Below, piece by piece: positions 25,625 through 33,301 of a DNA stretch of 64,000 nucleotides (its first letter is position 1; each line of letters opens with the position of its first letter). The stretch is from Streptomyces sp. P9-A2 (GTDB lineage Bacteria > Actinomycetota > Actinomycetes > Streptomycetales > Streptomycetaceae): assembly GCF_036634175.1 (NCBI RefSeq), contig NZ_JAZIFX010000001.1, positions 6,262,001 through 6,326,000 of the forward strand. The letters run 5' to 3'. The notes under the pieces are model-generated. The model was given only the letters and a program-made list of their open reading frames with translations. It ran no database searches and was not told where the DNA came from. The position numbers and the translations under genes are program-made.

Positions 25625-27556
25625 CTACGCCGTCGACGATTTCTGTCCGGACCCGGAGGTCGCGCCGCGGTACCAGTACTCGAGGGTCAGCACATGCCAC
25701 AGATGCTTGGAGAAGTCCTGCTGCCCGGCGGCGTCCTCGGCGACGAGCCGCTGAAGCGCGTCGCGGCGCAGGAACCCGGAACGGACGAGCTCGCCGTCGT
25801 TGACCACCTCGCGCACCAGCGGGGCCAGATCCCGGCTCATCCAGGCCCGCAGCGGGGCGCTGAACAGGCCCTTGGGCCGGTAGACGATCTCCCGGGGCAG
25901 GACCGAGGCGGCCGCCTCCTTGAGGACGGCCTTGCCCTGCCGTCCGACGATCTTGCGTTCGCCGGGCACGGCGAACGCCGCCTTGACCACCTCGACGTCG
26001 ACGTACGGCACCCGTACCTCGGTCGACGCGGCCATGCTGGAGCGGTCCGTGTACGCGAGGTTCAGGCCCGGCAGGAACATCCGGGCATCGGCCAGGCACA
26101 TGCGGTTGACGAAGTCGTCGAGGCCGTTGTCCTCGTAGACGTCCGCGTGCTCGGTCAGCACGTCCTCGACCGTCCCCGCCAGGTCCGGGTCGACCAGGGC
26201 GAGCAGCTCCTCGCGGTCGTACATGGTGTAGCTGCGCCGGAACGCGGTCTCCTCCGGCAGATCGGCGAAGGAGAGGAACCGCTTCGCGAAGCGCACCGAC
26301 CGGTACCCCCGGCGGGCCGTGGCGACCGGCAGCCGGTCCACGGCGCCGGACACCCCGCGCCGCAGGGGCCGCGGGACGCGCTGGTAGCGCAGCGCGAGCG
26401 TGTTGGCCAGGTGCTTGCGGTACCCGGCGAACAGCTCGTCGGCGCCCATTCCCGAGAGCATCACCTTGACCCCGGCCTCCCGGGCGGCCGAGCAGATCAG
26501 GAACGTGTTGATCGCGGCGGGGTCGCCGATCGGCTCGTCCAGGTGGTACGTCATCCGCGGCAGCAGGTCGAGCACGTCCGGAGCGATCTCGATCTCGTGC
26601 AGGTCGACACCGAACCGCTCGGCCACCTGCCGGGCGTAGCGCAGGTCGTCCGGCATCGCCTCGAACCTGGCGTCCTCGGCGCGGAACCCGATCGTGTAAG
26701 CGGAGATCCCGGGCCGGTCGCGGGCCGCCAGCGCGGTCAGGTAGCTGGAGTCGAGGCCGCCGGAGAGGAAGGTCGCCACGGGTACGTCGGAGAGCAGGTG
26801 GCGCCGGGTCGACTCCTCGACGACGGCGGCGATGTCCGGCCGCTCACCGGCCAGGGCCCGCTCCCTGCCCTCGGCGGCGACGTCCTTCAGGTGCCAGTAC
26901 CGGCCGCGCTCCACCCGGCCGTCGGGCCGGCACCTCAGCCAGCTCCCCGGCGGCAGCTTCTCCGCCTCGCGGAACGCGCACCGTGAGTCCGGCACCCAGT
27001 AGTACAGCAGCGAGGCCACCATCGCCGCGTGGTCCACCTCCAGCGACCCGCCGGTCACGGCGGCGAGCGCCTTGAGCTCGGAGGCGAACACCAGACCCTC
27101 GCCGCGCCGGAGCAGGAACAGCGGCTTGACGCCGAGCTGGTCCCGGGCGAGCACCAGGTCACCGGTCCGCTCGTCGAAGATCCCGAACGCGAACATGCCG
27201 CGCAGCCGGGGCAGGCAGTCCGTGCCCCAGCGCCGCCAGGCCTCCAGCACCACCTCGGTGTCGGAGGTACCGCGGAAGCGCACCCCGGCGGCCGCCAGCT
27301 CGGCGCGCAGTTCGGGCGCGTTGTACAGCTCGCCGTTGTAGGTCAGGGCGAGGCCGCCCGAGACCATCGGCTGGGCGCCGGTCCCGGACAGGTCGATGAC
27401 GGCCAGCCGGCGGTGCCCGAGGTGCACTTCGCCGTCACCGACGGAATGGCTGTACCGGCCCGCCCCGTCCGGACCGCGGTGGGCGAGGGTGTCGGTGAGC
27501 CGGTCGGTGACGGCCTTCCCGTCGTGCCATCGGTACGTGCCTGCGATGCCACACAT
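25625..27556 (-). CDS. asnB: Asparagine synthase-like glutamine amidotransferase
   Basis: This is a 643-residue AsnB-type enzyme. Cys2 (MCGIAGTY) is the N-terminal nucleophile of the class II glutaminase domain, with AHRGPDGAGRY and TYNGELYN for glutamine binding. The ATP-pyrophosphatase loop FLSGGLDSSYL lies near residue 264, followed by MLSGMGADELFAGY. It would transfer ammonia to an activated carboxylate. In a polysaccharide operon with a sugar dehydrogenase (31903) the more probable acceptor is a uronic acid, giving a uronamide, rather than aspartate; this is inference by analogy with O-antigen amidotransferases. It lies 3 bp downstream of the Wzz-like gene. Confidence 0.9.
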   Translation of the reverse strand: MCGIAGTYRWHDGKAVTDRLTDTLAHRGPDGAGRYSHSVGDGEVHLGHRRLAVIDLSGTGAQPMVSGGLALTYNGELYNAPELRAELAAAGVRFRGTSDTEVVLEAWRRWGTDCLPRLRGMFAFGIFDERTGDLVLARDQLGVKPLFLLRRGEGLVFASELKALAAVTGGSLEVDHAAMVASLLYYWVPDSRCAFREAEKLPPGSWLRCRPDGRVERGRYWHLKDVAAEGRERALAGERPDIAAVVEESTRRHLLSDVPVATFLSGGLDSSYLTALAARDRPGISAYTIGFRAEDARFEAMPDDLRYARQVAERFGVDLHEIEIAPDVLDLLPRMTYHLDEPIGDPAAINTFLICSAAREAGVKVMLSGMGADELFAGYRKHLANTLALRYQRVPRPLRRGVSGAVDRLPVATARRGYRSVRFAKRFLSFADLPEETAFRRSYTMYDREELLALVDPDLAGTVEDVLTEHADVYEDNGLDDFVNRMCLADARMFLPGLNLAYTDRSSMAASTEVRVPYVDVEVVKAAFAVPGERKIVGRQGKAVLKEAAASVLPREIVYRPKGLFSAPLRAWMSRDLAPLVREVVNDGELVRSGFLRRDALQRLVAEDAAGQQDFSKHLWHVLTLEYWYRGATSGSGQKSSTA

Positions 27557-27559
27557 GTG

Positions 27560-29227
27560 TTACCGCGCCTCCTGGTCGCTGTCCGGGACCCGTGCCGCCG
27601 GCATCGGCAGTTGTTCCGCCGGCCGGGGGCCGGCCCCGTTCCGCCGGGCCGACGGCTCGCTGTGGCCGCGCGGCGCGGTGTGCGGCCCGTCCCACAGCGT
27701 GCCGTCGGTCCGGTCACGGGGATCGGGGTCGATCAGCACCACACCGATCACCGTGATGCGCTGCTCCGCGAGCTGCCGCGCCACGGTGTGCAGCCATGCG
27801 GCGCTGCCGTGTCCGGCACGCACGACGAGCACGGTCCGGGTGCCGAGGCAGCGCAGGTCGGTCCACGCCGTGCCGGGCGCCACCGAGCCGACGCCGAGCC
27901 GGCGCTCGCCGGGCGCCACGGCCGCGGCATGCTCGCCGCCGACCGCGACCGCGGACTGCTCTCCGCCGACCGCGGGCGCGGACTGCTCTCCGCCGCCCAC
28001 GGCCGGCTCTCCGGGCTTCGGGTGGCGGCCCCGGAGTTGCGGACCGGGCAGATCGTCGGGGACGGCCGGGGTCTGTTCGCCGCCGACCACGGGCGGGTCT
28101 CCCGGCTTCGGGCGGCGGCCCGAGAGCTGCGGACCGGGCAGACCGTCGACGACGACCACGGGCTCCTGCTCGGCCAGTTCCCGGGCGAGGTCCAGGGCGA
28201 TCACGCTCGCGCCGCGCGCACAGCCCAGTTCCAGCAGCGACACCGGTTCCGTGGAGCCGCGTACGGTGCGGGCCAGGGACGTGGTGAGCCGTGTCCGTGC
28301 CGCCCGTGTCCGGCGGCGCCGCCACAGCCGGGCCGGCCGGCGGGGCAGCTCCGCGATCACCGACGCGCCGAGGTTCGCCGCGATGTCCCGGCGCAGTACG
28401 GGGCGGTCCGCCACCACCGAGGCGACCGCGGCCACCGCGAGTCCGAGGGCGAGTCCGAGGGCGAGCCCGATCGCGGCATCGGTGGCGGCGGTTCCGGTCA
28501 GGGAGTGCCGCACCACGCGCGGCGCGTCCACGATCTGCGTGCCGGCGACGAGTTGGGGCGTGCCGATGCGCGCCTCCGCGGCACGCTGCCCGAAATCGGT
28601 GAACCGCGAGGTGAGTTCGGCCCGGCGGGCGAAGAGAGACTCCATGCTCGCCGAATCCTGCGGACCGCTCTGCGGCGACGATCCGTCTCCGATCGCCTCG
28701 TTGACCTCGGCGAGTTCCTCCCGCATGCGGTCACGCTGTTCGAGCAGGGTCTTGGCCTCGGCGTCGGCGGCTTCCCGTATCCGCCGCACATGGTCCGCGA
28801 CGAACGCGTCGGCCAGCGCCTCGGCGCGGGCCACCGCTTCCGCGTCGCTGTCACCGGTCACCGTGATCCGCAGCAGGTTGTTGGTCAGGCCGAGGCCCTC
28901 GTAGTCCTCCATGAAGTCCTCCGGTTTCTCCGGGGACTCCAGGGACCGCAGGGCCGCACCGGCGATCCGCGTGGTGTGCAGCAGCGCGGCGTCGGTGCGG
29001 ATCAGCGTTCCGGGGTCGTTCGGCTGGTCCTGCTGATGCGCGACCAGCACCTTGGTCACGGCGGTCGGTGGCGGCGGCAGCAGGACCGCCACCGCCGCGC
29101 CGAGGAGCAGTCCCAGCAGTGCCATGGAGCACCAGAGGCGGCGTCGCCTGCGCACCGCCACCACCAGTGCCTGAAGGTCCAGCAGCGGGGCGGAAGCCGG
29201 AGACTCCGATGTCGCGGGCGTCGTCAT
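27560..29227 (-). CDS. Wzz-like chain-length/export protein with degenerate kinase-like tail and repeats
   Basis: About 555 residues. A basic start (VRRRRRLWCSMALL) leads into a first membrane helix (33-52), an extracytoplasmic alpha-helical region with heptad-like Arg/Glu stretches, and a second helix near 245-265 (GLALGLALGLAVAAVASVV). The cytoplasmic C-terminus resembles a CpsD/BY-kinase fold, but the Walker A position reads GCARGASVIALDLAREL without GKT/S, so kinase activity is unlikely. About residues 358-434 are imperfect repeats of Pro/Gly-rich sequence (GPQLxGRxPKPG, VGGEQ). ATG 29227 overlaps the stop of the next Wzz-like gene (ATGA). It likely controls chain length together with that neighbour. 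Confidence 0.8.
   Translation of the reverse strand: MTTPATSESPASAPLLDLQALVVAVRRRRRLWCSMALLGLLLGAAVAVLLPPPPTAVTKVLVAHQQDQPNDPGTLIRTDAALLHTTRIAGAALRSLESPEKPEDFMEDYEGLGLTNNLLRITVTGDSDAEAVARAEALADAFVADHVRRIREAADAEAKTLLEQRDRMREELAEVNEAIGDGSSPQSGPQDSASMESLFARRAELTSRFTDFGQRAAEARIGTPQLVAGTQIVDAPRVVRHSLTGTAATDAAIGLALGLALGLAVAAVASVVADRPVLRRDIAANLGASVIAELPRRPARLWRRRRTRAARTRLTTSLARTVRGSTEPVSLLELGCARGASVIALDLARELAEQEPVVVVDGLPGPQLSGRRPKPGDPPVVGGEQTPAVPDDLPGPQLRGRHPKPGEPAVGGGEQSAPAVGGEQSAVAVGGEHAAAVAPGERRLGVGSVAPGTAWTDLRCLGTRTVLVVRAGHGSAAWLHTVARQLAEQRITVIGVVLIDPDPRDRTDGTLWDGPHTAPRGHSEPSARRNGAGPRPAEQLPMPAARVPDSDQEAR
27925..28152 (-). repeat. Imperfect in-frame repeats in the Wzz-like gene
   Basis: Two 30-residue units contain LPGPQLxGRxPKPGxP followed by VGGEQ. 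They are followed by shorter VGGEQSA/VGGEHAA units. The repeats interrupt the nucleotide-binding-like domain between VVVDG and the strand GTRTVLVVRAG. Boundaries are approximate. Confidence 0.75.
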
Positions 29228-30591
29228 GCCGAACCTCCCGTCGTGTTGCCGCCCACCGCGAGCGCCGGCACGGCGGCATCCCGGGGACGGCCGGCGGACC
29301 GCGCCGGACGGGCCGGGACCGGGCAGGCGAGGACGAGGCCGACCACCTCGTGCCCCGCGTCCGTACACGCCCCGGCGATGCCGGCGAGCTCCTCCGCGGT
29401 CCAGATGCCCGCGCTGAGCACGACCAGGACGCCGGCCTCGTCGTCGCGGTCCGGCACCATCGGCCGGGACACCGAAGCCCCCACCACTCGTAGACGCGGA
29501 TCGCTCCCGGCCTCGGCGGCGAGCCGCTCGGTGGCCCGGAGGGCGGTCCGGTCGCCGTCCGGGACGACGACCAGCAGCCGCCGGGGTGCGGGCAGCCGGT
29601 CCCGGAGACGGGCGCACACCCGCCGGTAGCGGAGCTGCCGGCCGGCCTCGTCACCGGACGTCCGCGGGGTGGGCACGTCCCACCGGACGTCGACGCCCAG
29701 CAGCCGGCGGATCCGGGCCCGCGGGCCGCTGTCCTCCGGCCGGTGCGCGGACGGTTCACCAGGTACGTCGACGGTACCCAGCAGCGCCGAGCCCAGCGCC
29801 GCGGCGATCTCCGGTCCGGTGCGCGGCCGGCGGCTCACGCGGGCGGCGGCGAGATGGCCGACGACCGCGAGCAGGAAGAACAACAGCGCCCCGGCGACGA
29901 CGAGTTGCGGCCTCGTCGGCGGTGCCTCGCCGTCCGGCCGGGCCGCCGGTCCCATGACGACCATGCCGGCCCTGCCCGCGGCCGGGTCGGCCTGTTCCAG
30001 CTCGGTGACGGCCTCCTGCAGCGCGGTGCGCAGCTTCGCGAGCTCGGTGCGGGTCTGCACGCTCTCCACGGTCTGCCCCGGATCGGCCGCGTCGGCCAGT
30101 TCGGTGATGCGGCGGCTGGTGCGCACCACCATCTCCCGCAGCTCCTCGGGCCGCGCCGCGGCTTCGGGGTCGGTGGTGTCGCCCGCGATCCGCGCGGCGA
30201 AGGTGACGAACTGCTCGACCATCCGGTCGGAGAGCCGCTGTGCGCGCTCCGGGGTGTCGGCCGTGCCCGAGATCTCGATGATGTTCCCGTCGGCGGCCTC
30301 GGCGCTCACCCGGTCCCGCAGCTCGCTGCCGCCGACCCCGTTCCAGCCGAGCTCGGCGGCCACGCGGTCGACCACCACCGAACTGGTCGCGATCTCCACC
30401 TGGGTCAGCAGCTCGCGATCCTCCCACGCCCCCGGCAGCAGTACCGACGCCGATGTCGTGTAGCGCGGCGGGAACACCAAGGAGGTGCCGAAGCCGACGA
30501 GCGCGCCCACCACCGCGAGAACGGTGAGCAGTCGCCGGCGCCGGCGGATCATCCGCCCGATCGTGGCCAGGCGTAGCGTGTCATCGCTCAA
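29224..30591 (-). CDS. Wzz/chain-length-determinant-like membrane protein
   Basis: This is a 455-residue protein with the Wzz topology. The N-terminus is short and basic (MIRRRRRLLTVLAVVGALVGFG, helix 1 at about 20-40), then YTTSASVLLPGAWEDRELLTQVEIATSSVVVDRVA and a helical extracytoplasmic domain, a second helix near 230-250 (LVVAGALLFFLLAVVGHL) and a cytoplasmic tail with a decayed P-loop-like fold (RRLLVVVPDGDRTALRATERLA). It lacks a kinase motif. The TTG start at 30591 overlaps the glycosyltransferase stop (TTGA). The pairing with a second Wzz-like protein suggests a hetero-oligomeric length regulator. Confidence 0.8.
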   Translation of the reverse strand: MSDDTLRLATIGRMIRRRRRLLTVLAVVGALVGFGTSLVFPPRYTTSASVLLPGAWEDRELLTQVEIATSSVVVDRVAAELGWNGVGGSELRDRVSAEAADGNIIEISGTADTPERAQRLSDRMVEQFVTFAARIAGDTTDPEAAARPEELREMVVRTSRRITELADAADPGQTVESVQTRTELAKLRTALQEAVTELEQADPAAGRAGMVVMGPAARPDGEAPPTRPQLVVAGALLFFLLAVVGHLAAARVSRRPRTGPEIAAALGSALLGTVDVPGEPSAHRPEDSGPRARIRRLLGVDVRWDVPTPRTSGDEAGRQLRYRRVCARLRDRLPAPRRLLVVVPDGDRTALRATERLAAEAGSDPRLRVVGASVSRPMVPDRDDEAGVLVVLSAGIWTAEELAGIAGACTDAGHEVVGLVLACPVPARPARSAGRPRDAAVPALAVGGNTTGGSA

Positions 30592-31913
30592 CGGAGCGGC
30601 CTCTTCCCTGCCCGGTACGGGCCGCGCGCCGGCACCGGAGGCCGGTCACGGCAGGCGGCGGCGTACGCGGCGAGCAGCGACGCCTGCGAGTTCCGCCAGG
30701 CGAGCGGCCCGTTGATCCGCTCCTGGCCGATCTTGCCCATCCGGGCCCGCTGCTCCGGGTCGTCCAGCAGCAGCGCGATGAGCCGGGCGAACTCGGCCTC
30801 GTCATCGGCGGGCGCGTAGACGGCGGCGTCACCGGCGGAGACGCGCGCCTCCCGGAGGTCGAACGAGACGACCGGCCGGCCCATCACCATGTACTCCAGG
30901 ACCTTGTTCATGGTCGACACGTCGTTGAGCGGATTGTGCGGGTCGGGGGAGAGGCACACGTCCGCGGTGGACAGGTAGCGCACCAGGTCGGCGTCCGGGA
31001 TACGCCCGGTGAACCGCACCTGCTCCGAGAGCCCGAGCCGCCCCGACAGCTCCACCATCGCGTCGAAGGTGTCGCCGGCGCCGACGAACACCGCGTGCCA
31101 GTCGGTCCGTCCGACCTCGTCGCGCAGCTTCGCGAGGGCCCGTAAGGCGTAGTCGACGCCGTCCTGCGGGCCCATGACGCCGAGATAGCACAGCAGATGG
31201 GGCTTGCCGCGCTTCAGTTCCGGCTCGGGCGGTACGGGGTGGAACCGGCCGGTGTCGGGTGCGCTGCGCACCACGAAGACGTCCTCCGGCAGCCGGCCGC
31301 CGCGGCGCACCGCGACGTCCCGGTAGCTCTCGTTCGTGGCGAGCACGACGTCCGCGGCCCGGTAGGTCATCCGTTCCAGCGCGCACACGGCGCGGTAGAG
31401 CAGGTCCTCGCCGCGGCCGAACCGGGAGAGGTACAGCTCGGGCACCAGGTCGTGCTGGTCGAAGACGAAGCGCGCTCCGCGTCGCTTCATCCACAGGGCC
31501 GGCAGGAACAGCAGGTCGGGCGGGTTGCAGGCGTGGACCACGTCGACCGGGCCGACCTTCCGGGCCAGCCGGACCGTGTGCCACAGCGCCGATCCGTACT
31601 CCCGCAGGTAGCCGGCCGGACCTCCGGTGGCCGCGCGCAACGGGTAGCGGTGGATCCGCACCCCGTCGATCTCCGCCTCCGCCTCCGTGTCCCGCTTGCT
31701 CCCCTGCGGGCAGATGACGTGCACCTCCCAGCCCGCGTCGCGCAGCGTCGTGCACTCCTGCCACACCCGCCGGTCGAACGGCACCGACAGGTTCTCCACG
31801 AGGATCAGCGCGCGCCGGTGCGGCCGGTCGCCGCCGGCTGTGTCACCGAACGACGCGTCACCGAACGATCCGTCACCGAACGACCCGTCACTGAACGATC
31901 TGTCACCAGGCAA
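30588..31913 (-). CDS. Family 4 glycosyltransferase with a repeat-encoded N-terminus
   Basis: This is a 441-residue GT-B enzyme. Family sequence starts at ALILVENLSVPFDRRVWQE (WbuB/GT4 subgroup), with VVHACNPPDLLFLPALW, FDQHDLVPELY and the donor-site STMNKVLEYMVMGRPVVSFDL. About 30 residues precede it, made of SFGDG/SFGDA-type pentapeptides encoded by 15-bp tandem units. The only start in frame ahead of the family sequence is TTG 31913, which overlaps the 3' end of the dehydrogenase gene by 11 bp; no good ribosome site is visible, so translation must rely on coupling. It probably adds the second sugar after the initiating transferase. Confidence 0.85.
   Translation of the reverse strand: MPGDRSFSDGSFGDGSFGDASFGDTAGGDRPHRRALILVENLSVPFDRRVWQECTTLRDAGWEVHVICPQGSKRDTEAEAEIDGVRIHRYPLRAATGGPAGYLREYGSALWHTVRLARKVGPVDVVHACNPPDLLFLPALWMKRRGARFVFDQHDLVPELYLSRFGRGEDLLYRAVCALERMTYRAADVVLATNESYRDVAVRRGGRLPEDVFVVRSAPDTGRFHPVPPEPELKRGKPHLLCYLGVMGPQDGVDYALRALAKLRDEVGRTDWHAVFVGAGDTFDAMVELSGRLGLSEQVRFTGRIPDADLVRYLSTADVCLSPDPHNPLNDVSTMNKVLEYMVMGRPVVSFDLREARVSAGDAAVYAPADDEAEFARLIALLLDDPEQRARMGKIGQERINGPLAWRNSQASLLAAYAAACRDRPPVPARGPYRAGKRPLR
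31842..31901 (-). repeat. Four tandem 15-bp units at the 5' end of the glycosyltransferase gene
   Basis: Plus-strand unit gtcaccgaacganyc is repeated four times with one or two changes per unit. On the coding strand each unit gives a Ser-Phe-(Gly/Ser)-Asp-(Gly/Ala) pentapeptide. The array abuts the stop codon of the upstream dehydrogenase gene. Confidence 0.9.
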
Positions 31914-33219
31914 GGCCCACGTACCCCGGTTCGGCCCGGCGCGCTTCGGCGTCGGGAAGGTGGACGAGGTCGACGATCACCGGGCCGCCGCCATGGGGCA
32001 GCGCCGACAGCACGGCCGGGTCCCTGGTCCCGACCAGGCACACCTCGGCGTGCTCGAGCACCTCCTCGACGGAGTCCGCGAGCAGCTGCGCGAGGTGCGG
32101 CAGCCGGGTCTCGATGTACTCGCGGTTCGCGCCGAGCAGTCGGGACAGGCTCACGTTGGCGTCGTGGATCCTCAGGTCGTACCCCTTGCCGAAGAGCCGC
32201 TCCGCCAGCTCGACGAGCGGGCTCTCGCGGAGGTCGTCGGTGCCGGGTTTGAAGGACAGCCCGAACATTCCCACCCGGCGCTTTCCGGTGCGCTCCACCA
32301 GCTCCACCGCGCGCTGCAGATGGTCGGAGTTGGAGGGCAGCACGTGGGCGAGGATGGGCACCGAGACGTCGGCCCGCTGCGCCGCGTGGACCAGGCTGCG
32401 CAGGTCCTTGGGCAGGCAGGAGCCACCGAAGGCGAAGCCGGGCCGCAGGTAGGCGGGGCTGATGTTCAGTTTGCGGTCGGCCAGGAACACGTCCATCACC
32501 TGGTGCGAGTCCACCCCGAGCGCCTGGCACACCGCGCCCAGTTCGTTCGCGAAGCCGATCTTGAGGCCGTGGAACGCGTTGTCCGCGTACTTGATCGCCT
32601 CGGCCGTCGGAATCGGCACCCGGAACACCTCGCCGGGCAGACCGTCGTACAGCGCCGCCACGGTGTCGCCGCTCGCCGGGTCGAGTTCGCCGATGACGGT
32701 CTTGGGCGGGTCGAAGAAGTCCCGCACACTCGTGCCCTCGCGCAGGAACTCCGGGTTGACCGCGACCCCGACGTCCACCCCGGCGGTGCCACCGACGTAC
32801 TTCTCCAGGATCGGCACCAGCAGGTTCAGGCAGGTGCCGGGGAGCATGGTGCTGCGGAACACGACGGTGTGCCGCCCGCGCCGCTCGGCCAGCGCGGCGC
32901 CGATCTGCTCGGTGACCCGCTCCAAGTAGGTGGTGCACAGGCTGCCGTTGGGCTCCGACGGCGTCCCCACGCAGACCAGCGACACCTCGCTGTCCATGAT
33001 CGCCTCGCGGACGTCGCCGGTGGCGCGTAACGCCCCGGTCCGCACGGCCTCGGCGACGAGCTCGCCGATCCGTTCCTCGACCACCGGGGCCTTGCCGTCG
33101 TTGACCAGGTCGACCTTCACCTGGTTCACGTCCACCCCGACGACCTCGTGCCCCATGGCGGCCAGGCACGCGGCCGACACGCAGCCCACGTAGCCGAGCC
33201 CGAAAACGCTGACTCTCAT
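31903..33219 (-). CDS. UDP-glucose/GDP-mannose 6-dehydrogenase family protein
   Basis: This is a 438-residue NAD-dependent four-electron dehydrogenase making a nucleotide-linked uronic acid. SVFGLGYVGCVSAACLAAMGH is the nucleotide site, VNPEFLREG and the catalytic GGSCLPKDL (Cys near residue 268) are intact, and KPGTDDLRESP is the third-domain signature. The stretch SPAYLRPGFAFGGSCLPKD resembles GDP-mannose dehydrogenases (AlgD) as much as UDP-glucose enzymes, so the sugar is undecided. ATG 33219 follows ggggggaggaacag, an excellent ribosome site. It supplies the acidic sugar for the polymer, with amidation by the AsnB-like protein as a plausible next step. Confidence 0.9.
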   Translation of the reverse strand: MRVSVFGLGYVGCVSAACLAAMGHEVVGVDVNQVKVDLVNDGKAPVVEERIGELVAEAVRTGALRATGDVREAIMDSEVSLVCVGTPSEPNGSLCTTYLERVTEQIGAALAERRGRHTVVFRSTMLPGTCLNLLVPILEKYVGGTAGVDVGVAVNPEFLREGTSVRDFFDPPKTVIGELDPASGDTVAALYDGLPGEVFRVPIPTAEAIKYADNAFHGLKIGFANELGAVCQALGVDSHQVMDVFLADRKLNISPAYLRPGFAFGGSCLPKDLRSLVHAAQRADVSVPILAHVLPSNSDHLQRAVELVERTGKRRVGMFGLSFKPGTDDLRESPLVELAERLFGKGYDLRIHDANVSLSRLLGANREYIETRLPHLAQLLADSVEEVLEHAEVCLVGTRDPAVLSALPHGGGPVIVDLVHLPDAEARRAEPGYVGLAW

Positions 33220-33301
33220 GACCTGTTCCTCCCCCCAGGCAGGCCCTCGCGGCCTGCGGTCCGCGTGCCGGCGGGACTGTCGATCCGCAGTCCGCCGCGC
33301 A

